Source: Variovorax sp. TBS-050B (GTDB lineage: Bacteria > Pseudomonadota > Gammaproteobacteria > Burkholderiales > Burkholderiaceae_C). From it: DNA of 64,000 nt. Position numbers and translations under genes: made by a program. The DNA lies in assembly GCF_029893635.1 (NCBI RefSeq), contig NZ_JARXYR010000002.1, positions 1,711,001 through 1,775,000 of the forward strand, written 5' to 3'. This document shows, in pieces, positions 10,071 through 18,572 of the stretch (the first letter of the stretch is position 1; each line of letters begins with the position of its first letter). Below the pieces are notes generated by a model, which searched no databases, had not been told where the DNA came from, and saw only the letters and a program-made list of their open reading frames with translations.

Positions 10071-11714
10071 TCAGGCCTTCCTTGCGAGCGCGCGATCGTG
10101 GGCGGCGCGCAGCTGCGCGGCCGACGGGGCGCGCCAGCGGGCGCACACATGCTGGTCGGGGCGCAGCAGGTAGACGGTGCCGGCGCGCGCGCCGTAGCGC
10201 GCGGTGGCGAGCGCATCGCCCGGCAGTATGCGCACGATGGCGAGCGGCAGCCCCGAGGCGTCAATGGCGCGCAGGCTCTGCGCGACCGCGGCATCGCCCG
10301 CGGCGCCGAACACCAGCGCGGTGAAGCCGCGCCGCGCGCAGAGCTCGCGCAGGAGCCAGCCGGTGCTGCCGTCGGCGCGTGTCACGGGTGCATCGGCCGC
10401 GGCGGCGCCGGGCACCATCTGCCCCGTGAAATCGCCGTCGGCATCGGGCGTGTTCAGGGTAGAGCCGTGCAGCACCGCGGGCACCGAGAGCCGGCCGCTG
10501 TTGACCAGCGTGCGCGCGAAGGCATGGCGCTTGGTCAGTTCGAGCACCGCATCGCGGAACAGGCGGCTGACCTCGCTCTTGGGCGTGATGAAGTCGGTGG
10601 CGCGCGTCGAGTGGCGGATGTTCTCGTCGGCCGCGTACTCGCGTTCGCGCGCATAGCTGTCGAGCAGCGCATCGGGCGCCTCGCCGTTCAGCACGGCCGC
10701 GAGCTTCCAGGCCAGGTTGTCGGCATCCTGTACGCCCGAGTTCGCGCCGCGCGCGCCGAAGGGCGACACGCCGTGCGCCGAATCGCCCGCGAACAGCACG
10801 CGGCCGTGGCGGAAGCTCTGCATGCGCTGGCAGGCGAAGGTGTAGACGCTGGCCCAGCCGATCTCGAACTGCACGCCCGCATGGCCGATGCTGTCGAGCA
10901 GCGCGCGCACGCGCGGCACGATGCGCTCGGGCTTGCGCTCCTCCACCGGATCGGCCTCCCAGCCGAGCTGGAAGTCCACGCGCCACATGCCGTCGGCCTG
11001 CTTGTGCAGCAGCACGCTTTGGCCGGGGTGGAAGGGCGGGCTGAACCAGAAGCGCCGCTCGCTGGGCAGGTGCGCGTCCATCACCACGTCGGCGATCAGG
11101 AAGCGGTCCCTGAACACGCGGCCCTTGGCCTCCTGCCCGAGCAGCTGCCGCAGGTTCGAGCGCGAGCCGTCGCAGGCGCACACGTAGTCGGCCGCGAGGC
11201 GGTAGTCGCCCTCGGGCGTCTCGATGGTGAGCACGGCGCCGTCGGCCTGCTGTTCGATGCCCGTGACCTTGTTGTTCCAGCGCAGGTCGATCAGCGGCAG
11301 CTCGGCGGCGCGTTCGGCGAGGTAGCCCTCGACGTAGTACTGCTGCAGGTTGATGAAGGCTGGCCGCTCGTGCGCGGGCTCGGGCAGCAGGTCGAAGCGG
11401 TAGACCTGCTCGTCGCGGAAGTACACCTTGCCGATGTTCCACGACACGCCCTTGGCCACCATGCGGTCGCCGCAGCCCAGGCGGTCGAACACTTCGAGCG
11501 TGCGCTTGGCGAAGCAGATCGCGCGCGAGCCGGTCGAAAGCGTGTTGTCGTTGTCGAGCAGCACCACCGGCACCGCGCGCAGCGCGAGGTCGATCGCGAG
11601 CGTGAGGCCGACGGGGCCGGCGCCGACGATCACCACCGGGTGGCGCGCGGGCGTGGCGGCGTCCTGGTCGGCGTGGCGCTTGTAGTCGAAGCGCAGGCTT
11701 TGATAGTCGATCAC
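10071..11714 (-). CDS. FAD-dependent aromatic monooxygenase (MhpA/MhaA-like)
   Basis: This is a class A flavin hydroxylase of 547 residues. It has the FAD Rossmann motif GAGPVGL near residues 31-37, the CDGSRSNLR region, and the GDSAHGVSPFGARGANSG motif for FAD ribityl binding. A C-terminal thioredoxin-like domain follows, as in MhpA-type enzymes. I chose a GTG start at 11714 because GGAG lies six bases upstream and homology begins there. Being next to DUF2783, hmgA and fahA suggests it makes homogentisate, for example from 3-hydroxyphenylacetate. Other phenolic substrates are possible. Confidence 0.88.
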   Translation of the reverse strand: MIDYQSLRFDYKRHADQDAATPARHPVVIVGAGPVGLTLAIDLALRAVPVVLLDNDNTLSTGSRAICFAKRTLEVFDRLGCGDRMVAKGVSWNIGKVYFRDEQVYRFDLLPEPAHERPAFINLQQYYVEGYLAERAAELPLIDLRWNNKVTGIEQQADGAVLTIETPEGDYRLAADYVCACDGSRSNLRQLLGQEAKGRVFRDRFLIADVVMDAHLPSERRFWFSPPFHPGQSVLLHKQADGMWRVDFQLGWEADPVEERKPERIVPRVRALLDSIGHAGVQFEIGWASVYTFACQRMQSFRHGRVLFAGDSAHGVSPFGARGANSGVQDADNLAWKLAAVLNGEAPDALLDSYAREREYAADENIRHSTRATDFITPKSEVSRLFRDAVLELTKRHAFARTLVNSGRLSVPAVLHGSTLNTPDADGDFTGQMVPGAAAADAPVTRADGSTGWLLRELCARRGFTALVFGAAGDAAVAQSLRAIDASGLPLAIVRILPGDALATARYGARAGTVYLLRPDQHVCARWRAPSAAQLRAAHDRALARKA

Positions 11715-11761
11715 GTCTGTCTCCGTGTCTTTTTTTCTTGCGCCTTCCCCCGCAAGACCGA

Positions 11762-12721
11762 TCAGCCTTCCAGCGCCTTCCACATCTCGACGTCGCGCTC
11801 GGCCGTCCACACGCGCGGATCGGCATGGCCCGAGGCTTCGTCGTAGGCCCGGCTCACGTCGAAGGGCATGCAGTGGTCGAAGATCACCCACTGGCTGTAC
11901 TTGGGCTTGAGCTTCGCGTAGGTCTCCTTGTAGACCGCGTTCAGGTCGCGCCCGGCCTTCACGCCCGCCTGCACGCTCGCGTACACGTCGGCGATGAACT
12001 CGCGCGTGCCGCGCAGCCCCTCGGCCACCTGCTCGGGCGTGGTCAGCGCCGCGCCGCGGCCCGGCACCAGCGCCTTGGGTTTCAGCGCCGCGACCTTGTC
12101 CAGCGTCTGCGGCCAGTCCTGGAAGTAGGCATCGCCCGCATACGGCGTGGCGCCGAACTCCACCAGGTCGCCCGAGAGCAGCGCGCGCTCCTGGGGCAGC
12201 CACACGACCGTGTCGCCCTTGGTGTGGCCGCGGCCCAGCTGCAGCAGCTGCACCTCGAGCTTGCCGAGCCACAGCGTCATCTTGCCGGTGAAGGTCATCG
12301 TCGGCCAGGTCAGGCCCGGCGGCACCGTCTCCACGTTCTGGAACAGGCGCGGGAAGCGGCCGATCTCGCTGGCCTTGTCGGCCTCGCCGCGCTCGACGAT
12401 CAGGTCGCGCGTGTCCTCGCTCGCGAGGATGTGCTCGGCGCCGTAGCCGGCCGCGCCCAGCACGCGCACCGCGTGGTAGTGGGTCAGCACCACGTACTTG
12501 ATGGGCTTGTCGGTCACCTCGCGGATGCGGCGCACCACGTCGGCGGCCATCGCGGGCGTGGCCTGGGTGTCGGCCACCAGCACGCAGTCGTCGCCGATCA
12601 CGATGCCGGTGTTGGGGTCGCCCTCGGCGGTGTAGGCCCAGGCGTGTTCGGAGATCTGGCTGAAGGTGACCTTCTTCTCTTCCATGTCGGCCTGGCTGGC
12701 GAACTTCTTGGCTTGGCTCAT
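11762..12721 (-). CDS. Metallo-beta-lactamase-fold hydrolase with altered metal motif
   Basis: This 319-residue protein has the MBL fold. VVLTHYHAVR at residues 77-86 occupies the HxHxDH position. H81 and H83 are kept, but Val and Arg (85-86) replace the usual Asp and His. The later ligands LGRGHTKGD (His 166) and SGDLVEFG (Asp 185) are present. It may therefore bind one metal or act differently from classical members. It is the first gene of the leftward aromatic operon and faces an IclR gene across a palindromic operator. Its role in the pathway is not known to me. No signal peptide is seen. Confidence 0.85.
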   Translation of the reverse strand: MSQAKKFASQADMEEKKVTFSQISEHAWAYTAEGDPNTGIVIGDDCVLVADTQATPAMAADVVRRIREVTDKPIKYVVLTHYHAVRVLGAAGYGAEHILASEDTRDLIVERGEADKASEIGRFPRLFQNVETVPPGLTWPTMTFTGKMTLWLGKLEVQLLQLGRGHTKGDTVVWLPQERALLSGDLVEFGATPYAGDAYFQDWPQTLDKVAALKPKALVPGRGAALTTPEQVAEGLRGTREFIADVYASVQAGVKAGRDLNAVYKETYAKLKPKYSQWVIFDHCMPFDVSRAYDEASGHADPRVWTAERDVEMWKALEG

Positions 12722-12751
12722 CGCGTTGTCTCCATCGGGGGTGATAATCTG

Positions 12752-12787
12752 ATTCGTCTAAAGCAAACGAGTTTGTGTTTGACGAAT
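12752..12787. promoter_or_regulatory. Candidate IclR operator between the aromatic operon and its regulator
   Basis: This 36-bp imperfect palindrome has half-sites ATTCGTC at the left and GACGAAT at the right end. 14 of 17 positions pair across the arms. It sits midway in the 143-bp divergent spacer between the MBL-fold gene (start 12721) and the IclR gene (start 12865). That is the usual place for control of both by the IclR protein. Confidence 0.55.
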
Positions 12788-12864
12788 TCGCGCAGTGTAG
12801 ACCTTGAATCAGTTCATGTCTAATCCCTTCTCCATGAACGAAGCATCCGACGCCCGACCGCGCC

Positions 12865-13725
12865 ATGGCCGCCAATGACACCGACCGCGCGGCGCAGCGC
12901 GGCATCCAGAGCATCGAAGTGGGCGGCCAGCTGCTGCGCGCGCTGGTGCACCGCGGCCGGCCGATGGCGCTCAAGGACCTGGCCCGCGAGGCCGACATGA
13001 CGCCCGCCAAGGCCCATCCGTACATGGTGAGCTTCGGGCGCCTCGGCCTGATCGAGCAGGACCGCGCCAGCGGCCACTATCTGCTCGGGCCGCTGGCCTT
13101 GCAACTGGGGCTCATCAGCCTGCAGCAGGCCGACCCGGTGCACATCGCGACGCCGCTGATCGCCGAGGTGGCGCGCGCCATCGGCCACACAGTGGCGCTG
13201 GCGGTCTGGGGCGCGCGCGGCGCGACCATCGTGCGCACGGCCGAGTCGCCCTCACCGGTGCACGTCAACATGCGCCACGGCACGGTGTTCTCGCTCACCA
13301 ACACGGCCTCGGGCCGCGTGTTCGCCGCCTACCTCGACGCCGCCACCGTGCGGCAGCTGCTCGAGGCCGAGCGCGGGCGCCAGCGGCAGCGCGGCGCGGC
13401 GCCGGGCGAGGCCGGCATGCCGCCGCAGCCGCCGCTGCCCTCGTGGACGGCCTTCGAGCGCCAGCTCGAGGAGGTGCGGGCCCACGGCCTCAGCCGTTCC
13501 GAAGGCGAGGTGATCGAGGGCGTCAGCGCCATGGCGGCGCCGGTGTTCGACCACACGGGCGCGATCGTGCTCTCGGTCACCGCGATCGGCCCCGCCGCCA
13601 TCTTCGACACGGCCTGGGACGGCGAAATCGCACGCGCCCTCAAGGCCTGCGCGGGCACGGTGTCGGCCCGGCTCGGCGCAGGCTCGGGTGCTGCCAAGAC
13701 CGCCGACCGGCCCACCGACCCATGA
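12865..13725 (+). CDS. IclR-family transcriptional regulator
   Basis: A 286-residue regulator. It has an N-terminal winged helix-turn-helix near residues 15-75 (IEVGGQLLRALVHRGRPMAL, DMTPAKAHPYMVSFGRLG) and a C-terminal IclR effector domain that includes EGVSAMAAPVFDHTGAIV. A Gln/Arg/Pro-rich insertion near 170-190 is longer than usual. It is divergent from the aromatic operon and probably senses a pathway acid such as homogentisate, which is inference. Its TGA overlaps the ATG of the next gene, so the sirtuin is co-expressed with it. Confidence 0.92.
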   Translation: MAANDTDRAAQRGIQSIEVGGQLLRALVHRGRPMALKDLAREADMTPAKAHPYMVSFGRLGLIEQDRASGHYLLGPLALQLGLISLQQADPVHIATPLIAEVARAIGHTVALAVWGARGATIVRTAESPSPVHVNMRHGTVFSLTNTASGRVFAAYLDAATVRQLLEAERGRQRQRGAAPGEAGMPPQPPLPSWTAFERQLEEVRAHGLSRSEGEVIEGVSAMAAPVFDHTGAIVLSVTAIGPAAIFDTAWDGEIARALKACAGTVSARLGAGSGAAKTADRPTDP

Positions 13726-14510
13726 TTCCGGGAAACGCGCCTTCTTCTCCCTCGTCTCCTTCTTCCGGTCCCGCTTCCGCCATCGATGCCGCCGTCGACC
13801 TGCTGCGCGCGGCCCGGCGCATCGTGGTGTTCTCGGGCGCGGGCCTGTCGCGCGCCTCGGGCATTCCGACCTACCGTGACGCCGACGGCCTCTGGATGAA
13901 CCGCGATGCCCTGCAGTTCTCGCATGCCGAGGACCTGCAGCGCGACCCCCGGGGCTTCAGCCGCTTCTGGGCCCAGCGGCTCGCGGTGGTCGAGGCCGCC
14001 ATGCCCAACCCGGGCCACACGGCGCTCGCGCAGCTGCAGCGGCTGCGGCCCGCCACGCGCCTGGTCACGCAGAACGTCGACGGCCTGCTGACGCTGGCGG
14101 GCGGGCTGGAGGTGCTCGAACTCCACGGGTCGCTGCGCCGCTGGCGCTGCGACCACTGCGGCAACCGGCAGGGCCCCTGGCCCTTCCAGCGCTGCATGCG
14201 CTGCGCCTCGCGCGCCCGGCCCGACGTGGTGATGTTCGGCGAGGCGCTCAACCCCGGCGTGCTGCTCGACGCGCAGACGGCCGCGCAGGAGTCGGACGTG
14301 TTCATGGTGGTCGGCAGCACGGCCGTGGTCTATCCGGCCGCCGAACTGCCGCAGCTGGCCGTGGCCCACGGCAGCCGTCTCATCACGCTCAACATGGAGC
14401 CGCTGCCGCAGCTCGACGATGCGGCGGCGGTGGTGCTGCGCGGCCCGTCGGAGGAACTGCTGCCGAGGCTGCTCGCGGGGCTCGACGGCGCCGCGGCGGC
14501 GGCGCGTTAG
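13722..14510 (+). CDS. SIR2-family NAD-dependent protein deacylase
   Basis: Sirtuins remove acyl groups from lysine using NAD. The 262-residue protein shows the NAD motif GAGLSRASGIPTYR from residue 39, TQNVDG at 116-121 and the catalytic His 135 in LHGS. Zinc cysteines are at 143, 146, 158 and 161. The first 20 residues are a Ser/Pro-rich extension. The GIPTYR sequence departs from the common GIPDFR, which can reflect a different acyl preference. It starts inside the IclR stop codon (ATGA). Confidence 0.93.
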   Translation: MIPGNAPSSPSSPSSGPASAIDAAVDLLRAARRIVVFSGAGLSRASGIPTYRDADGLWMNRDALQFSHAEDLQRDPRGFSRFWAQRLAVVEAAMPNPGHTALAQLQRLRPATRLVTQNVDGLLTLAGGLEVLELHGSLRRWRCDHCGNRQGPWPFQRCMRCASRARPDVVMFGEALNPGVLLDAQTAAQESDVFMVVGSTAVVYPAAELPQLAVAHGSRLITLNMEPLPQLDDAAAVVLRGPSEELLPRLLAGLDGAAAAAR

Positions 14511-14517
14511 GCCGTCG

Positions 14518-14739
14518 TCAGCCCTTCCTGCCGCCGAGCAGCACCAGCGCGCCGCCCACCACGATCGCGGCCACGCTGGCCCAGGCGGGGAAGTTGACCT
14601 GCTGCTTCTCCTTGACCGAGAGCTCCAGCGGCCCGAGCTTGGCCTGGTGCGTCTCGCGCGTGAAGCTGAAGCCGCCGAGCCCGAGGCCCGCGATGCCCGC
14701 GACGATGAGCACGATGCCGGCGATGCGTGTGGGATTCAT
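14518..14739 (-). CDS. DUF3185-type small membrane protein
   Basis: A 73-residue protein with two hydrophobic segments, near residues 5-24 and 52-69, separated by a short loop. The N-terminus MNPTRIAGIVLIVAGI and the terminal GGALVLLGGRKG match DUF3185, of unknown function. It lies at the 3' end of the MCE transporter cluster, 42 bases after the lipoprotein stop. It is convergent with the sirtuin gene, with seven bases between stops. It may be co-transcribed with the transporter; no functional link is shown. Confidence 0.8.
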   Translation of the reverse strand: MNPTRIAGIVLIVAGIAGLGLGGFSFTRETHQAKLGPLELSVKEKQQVNFPAWASVAAIVVGGALVLLGGRKG

Positions 14740-14781
14740 GCTGTGGTCTCCTCGGTGATGAATGGTCGGTCCGGGCCGAGC

Positions 14782-15450
14782 TTACTGCCGCGGCAATTGG
14801 TCCACCCACTGCACGACCTCGGCGACGGCCGCGTCGGTGGCGGTGGCCAGCGCCTTCACGCCGCCGGGCGCGTTGGCGCTGGGCGCGGGCCGGCGCACGG
14901 TGAAGCTGCGCTGGCCCAGCACGCGGTCGCCGCCCGGCGTGCCGCGAATCAGCGTCGCGCGCAGCCGCACCAGCCCGACGCTGCTGCTCGCCGATTCGAA
15001 GTAGTGGCTGAACTCGTCGAGCGAGATGCGCAGCGTGTCGGGCACGCGGCCTTCGGCGCGCGCGATGGTCGCGGCCTCTTCCGGTCCGAGCACGGTGCGG
15101 CGCTCGGCGAGCGCATCGCGCAGCCGCTGGCGCAGCAACTGCGCGGGCGGCAGGCTCCAGCGCGACTGGCCGTAGGGCCGCAGCTCGTTGGCATCGGCAT
15201 AGCCGAGGCGGTAGAGGATCTGCGTGCCGTCGAGCCGCGTGTTGCTCTCGATCTCCGCCAGCGCGAGCATCGGCAGTGCGGCCGCCGGGGGCTGCGCCGC
15301 CGCGGCGCCGACCGGACCGGGGCCGAAGTCGTACAGCGTGGCGCGCGCGGGCTTGTCGGGCAGGGCGCCGCAACCGGCGGCGAGCAGCGCGAGCGCGAGG
15401 CCGGCGGCCCGCAGCGGCGCACCGGCATGTCGAAGGGCATGGGGGGTCAT
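14782..15450 (-). CDS. ABC-type transport auxiliary lipoprotein (PqiC-like)
   Basis: A predicted lipoprotein of 222 residues. A signal peptide ends in the lipobox LLAAGC, followed by a PqiC/ABC-transport-auxiliary domain (YDFGPG near the start, LRISLDEFSHYF later). I chose ATG 15450 over an upstream GTG because GAGGA lies eight bases before it. It is the last component of the MCE operon. Such lipoproteins sit at the outer membrane and complete the lipid path across the periplasm. Confidence 0.88.
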   Translation of the reverse strand: MTPHALRHAGAPLRAAGLALALLAAGCGALPDKPARATLYDFGPGPVGAAAAQPPAAALPMLALAEIESNTRLDGTQILYRLGYADANELRPYGQSRWSLPPAQLLRQRLRDALAERRTVLGPEEAATIARAEGRVPDTLRISLDEFSHYFESASSSVGLVRLRATLIRGTPGGDRVLGQRSFTVRRPAPSANAPGGVKALATATDAAVAEVVQWVDQLPRQ

Positions 15451-15467
15451 GATCGTCGTCCTCACGT

Positions 15468-16433
15468 TCAGGGGCGGTCCGCGGTGGCGGCCGGCGGCGT
15501 GAAGCCCGGCTCGCCGGGCCCCGCGGCCGTGCCGCCGTTGCCGAACAGCAGCGATTGCGGGTTGTCGTTGATGCCGTCGGCCGCGCGGCCGAGCCGGCGC
15601 ACCGCGCGCGAGGTGTCGTCGGCCACCCGGTTCACGCGCGGCAGGGTGGCGGCGTTGAACGAATCGACCGCCTGCGCGAGCGACTTGGTGCCGTCGCTCA
15701 GGCGCTGGATCGGGCCGTCCTCGGCGTTGAGGCGGTTGACCGTGGTGTTGAAGTTGTTGGCCACGCGCGAGACGTCGCCGGCCGCCTTCTTCACCGAGCC
15801 CACCGCCTCGGGCAGTGCCGCGAGCGTGGGGTTGAGGCCGGTCTTCACCGTGTTGTCGAGCTGCTTGAGCAGCGTGTTGGCGCTCGCCGAGGCGGCCGCG
15901 ATGTTCTCGAGCGCATCGGCCACGCGCTTCTGGTTGTCGTCGCCGAGCAGGGTGTTGGCGCGCTTCGTGGCCTCCTCGACCTGGTTGATGATGGCCTCGC
16001 CGCGGTCCTGCAGCTGCGCGAGCATCGACGGCCTGAGCGGGATGCGCGGCGGGTCGTCGTTGTTGGGCACCAGCGCGACCTGCGATTCGCCCTTGTCGTC
16101 GAGCGCGATGAAGGCCAGGCCGGTCACGCCCTGGTAGCTCAGCGTGGCAAAGCTGGAGGTGGTGAGCGGCACGCGCTGGTCGACCGTGATGCGCACGCGC
16201 ACGTTGCCCTTGGTCTTGGGGTCGAAGTCGATCGAGGTCACCTTGCCGACCGCGATGCCGCGGTAGCGCACCGTCGCCTGCGGCTGCAGCCCGCTGACGG
16301 GGTCGCGCGTGGAGAGTTCGTAGATGTTGCGCACCGTGTTGTCGCGCGTCAGCCAGACCACCAGCCCCACGAGCACGGCCAGGAGGCCGAGCACGAAGGC
16401 GCCGGCGGCGAGGGCATGGGCTTTGTTTTCCAT
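15468..16433 (-). CDS. MCE-domain lipid transport protein (MlaD-like)
   Basis: A periplasmic lipid-binding component. The 321-residue protein has an N-terminal membrane anchor (residues 8-29) and one MCE domain (VRYRGIAVGKVTSIDFDP, SYQGVTGLAFIALD). A long helical region follows, rich in Asn and Ala with coiled-coil character, ending in a Pro/Gly tail. It is longer than Escherichia coli MlaD. The long C-terminal helix is closer to single-MCE needle-forming proteins, which is inference. It is flanked by the ATPase and lipoprotein genes in one operon. Confidence 0.93.
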   Translation of the reverse strand: MENKAHALAAGAFVLGLLAVLVGLVVWLTRDNTVRNIYELSTRDPVSGLQPQATVRYRGIAVGKVTSIDFDPKTKGNVRVRITVDQRVPLTTSSFATLSYQGVTGLAFIALDDKGESQVALVPNNDDPPRIPLRPSMLAQLQDRGEAIINQVEEATKRANTLLGDDNQKRVADALENIAAASASANTLLKQLDNTVKTGLNPTLAALPEAVGSVKKAAGDVSRVANNFNTTVNRLNAEDGPIQRLSDGTKSLAQAVDSFNAATLPRVNRVADDTSRAVRRLGRAADGINDNPQSLLFGNGGTAAGPGEPGFTPPAATADRP

Positions 16434-16447
16434 GATGTGGCTACCTT

Positions 16448-17266
16448 TCAGTGGCCCGCGCCGGCGTCGGCGGGTTTCTTGTCGTGCAGGGCCTCGAGGG
16501 CGCGCTGGCCGCGCCCGCCCAGGAAGTATTCGTGGATGAAGGGATGCGGATAGGCGATCACCTCGCGCGCCGAGCCGCTGACGATCACCTTCTGGTCGGC
16601 CAGCACCGCGATGCGCGTGCTCAGGTCGAACAGCGTGTCGAGGTCGTGCGTGACCATCACCACCGTGAGCCCGAGCTCGCGGTGCAGCCCGCGCAGCAGG
16701 TCGCAGAAGCTGTCGGAGGCCTCGGGGTCGAGGCCGGCCGTGGGCTCGTCGAGCAGCAGCAGCGGCGGGTCCATGATCAGCGCGCGCGCCAGCGCCACGC
16801 GCTTGATCATGCCGCCCGAGAGATCGGCCGGACTCATGTTGGCGTGCCGGGGCTCGAGGCCCACCATCTGCAGCTTCACGAGTGCGGCGTTGCGGATCAG
16901 TTCGTCGGGCAGCAGCTTCAGCTCGCGCAGCGGAAAGGCGATGTTCTCGAGCACGCTGAAGGCCGAGAACAGCGCCCCGTGCTGGAACAGCATGCCCACG
17001 TTGGCCGCGCCCTTGGCGCTGAGCTCGCCCGGCGCCCGGCCCAGCACCTCGACCGTGCCCTTGGAGGGCTTTTCGAGCCCGAGGATCTGCCGCAGCAGCA
17101 CCGTCTTGCCGGTGCCCGAGCCGCCGACCAGCGACAGCACCTCGCCGCGCGCGATGCGCAGGTCCAGGTCGCGGTGCACCACGACCTCGCCGTCGGCGCC
17201 CTTGAACACCGTCCAGAGCTTGCGGATGTCGACCACCGCGGTGTCGCTGTCGGACGCCATGTTCAT
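16448..17266 (-). CDS. ABC transporter ATP-binding protein, MlaF-like
   Basis: The cytoplasmic ATPase of the MCE lipid transporter, 272 residues. Walker A GGSGTGKT is at 48-55. The Q-loop region (VGMLFQHGALF), the LSGGM signature with MIKRVALARAL, and Walker B LLLLDEPTAGLDP are typical of MlaF. The ATG at 17266 overlaps the permease stop as ATGA and agrees with the start of homology; a longer upstream frame is an artefact. Confidence 0.95.
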   Translation of the reverse strand: MNMASDSDTAVVDIRKLWTVFKGADGEVVVHRDLDLRIARGEVLSLVGGSGTGKTVLLRQILGLEKPSKGTVEVLGRAPGELSAKGAANVGMLFQHGALFSAFSVLENIAFPLRELKLLPDELIRNAALVKLQMVGLEPRHANMSPADLSGGMIKRVALARALIMDPPLLLLDEPTAGLDPEASDSFCDLLRGLHRELGLTVVMVTHDLDTLFDLSTRIAVLADQKVIVSGSAREVIAYPHPFIHEYFLGGRGQRALEALHDKKPADAGAGH

Positions 17267-18429
17267 GCCCTGAACCCCACGCCCTTGAACAGCACCGCGA
17301 ACAGCGCATCGACCAGGATCACCGCGGTGATCGAGGTCACGACCGACGAGGTGGTGCCGCGCCCCAGGCTTTCGGTGTTGGGCTTGACCTTCATGCCGAA
17401 GTAGCAGCCGATCAGCGCGATCAGGATGCCGAACACCGCCGACTTCGCGAGCGCGAGCCACAGGTTGGCGATCGGCACCGCGCGCGGCAGCGCCGAGAGG
17501 AAGTACGCCGGCGAGATGTCGAGCGCCGCATCGGCCGCGAGCATGCCGCCCAGCAGCGCGGCCATCGAGGTCCAGAGGCTGATCAGCGGCATCGCGATGG
17601 CGAGCGCCATCACGCGCGGCATGACGAGCCGGAAGCCGTGCGGGATGCCCATCACGCGCATCGCGTCGAGCTCCTCAGTCACGCGCATCACGCCGATCTG
17701 CGCCGTGATCGCCGAGCCCGAGCGCCCCGCGATCAGCACCGCCGCCAGCACCGGCCCGAGCTCGCGGATCAGCGACAGCCCGAGGATGTTGACGACGAAG
17801 GATTCGGCGCCGTACTGCCGCAGCTGCTGCGAGATCAGGTAGGCCAGCACCACGCCGATCAGCAGGCCCACGAGCGCGGTGATGTGCAGCGCCGTGGCGC
17901 CGAACTGGTAGAGGTGGCCCGAGAAGTCGCGCCAGGGCGCCCGGTGCGGCGCGCGCAGGAGCGTCGCCACGTCGAGCGCGAGCTGGCCGATCAAGCCGAC
18001 GTAGTCGCGCATCGTCTGCAGCGCGCGGGCGCCGGTGTGCGAGAAATGCCGCAGCCGCTCGGCCAGCGTGGGCGAGGGCTCGTCGGGCGTGCCCACGGTG
18101 TACTGCGCCACCTGGTCGAGCACCGCCTTGTGCTGCGGCGACATCTCGAGCGTGGCCGGCCAGTCGTGGCGCCAGTGCTCCCAGAGCAGTTGCGCGCCGA
18201 TGTGGTCGAGCTGCTCGATCGGCCGCAGGTCCCAGGCGCGGTCGTCGGCGGGCGGCGCCTTCGCGAGGTCGCGCGCGAGCGCCTGCCACGCGTTGCGCGA
18301 CGACATCGCGAGCGTCGTCCAACGGCCGCTCGCCACGGTCCAGCGGCGGCCGTCCTGCTCGTGCTCTTCGATGCGCGGCAACACGCTGTCGGCGGCGGTC
18401 GCGTCGGCAGGCGAGGTTGCGGTGGACAT
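17263..18429 (-). CDS. MlaE-family ABC lipid transporter permease with STAS-like N-terminal region
   Basis: The 388-residue permease has the MlaE core from about residue 140 (GRSGSAITAQIGVMRVTEELDAMRVMG, five to six membrane segments). About 110 N-terminal residues precede it (DLRPIEQLDHIGAQLLWEHW), resembling a STAS domain fused to the permease. In Escherichia coli Mla that role is played by the separate MlaB. No separate mlaB gene is present here, which supports fusion. It is the first gene of the operon permease-ATPase-MCE-lipoprotein. Confidence 0.93.
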   Translation of the reverse strand: MSTATSPADATAADSVLPRIEEHEQDGRRWTVASGRWTTLAMSSRNAWQALARDLAKAPPADDRAWDLRPIEQLDHIGAQLLWEHWRHDWPATLEMSPQHKAVLDQVAQYTVGTPDEPSPTLAERLRHFSHTGARALQTMRDYVGLIGQLALDVATLLRAPHRAPWRDFSGHLYQFGATALHITALVGLLIGVVLAYLISQQLRQYGAESFVVNILGLSLIRELGPVLAAVLIAGRSGSAITAQIGVMRVTEELDAMRVMGIPHGFRLVMPRVMALAIAMPLISLWTSMAALLGGMLAADAALDISPAYFLSALPRAVPIANLWLALAKSAVFGILIALIGCYFGMKVKPNTESLGRGTTSSVVTSITAVILVDALFAVLFKGVGFRA

Positions 18430-18572
18430 GGGCGGGCTGTGCAGGGCGAAGAAGAAAGACTCAGGTCGGAGCGCGCATCGTAACCGGGTGAATCGGCGTT
18501 CCGGTGACGCCGCGGCGGCGCTTCGCGTAGGGCGTCATGCCGTTTCGGCGACCACTTGCGGCGCTTTCCGGC

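Noticed and set aside
10071..13025. A 984-residue open frame suggesting a fusion of MBL-fold protein and flavin hydroxylase
   Set aside because: The MBL-fold protein lies in a different frame of the same region; the flavoprotein homology starts only at 11714, where a ribosome-binding site is present.
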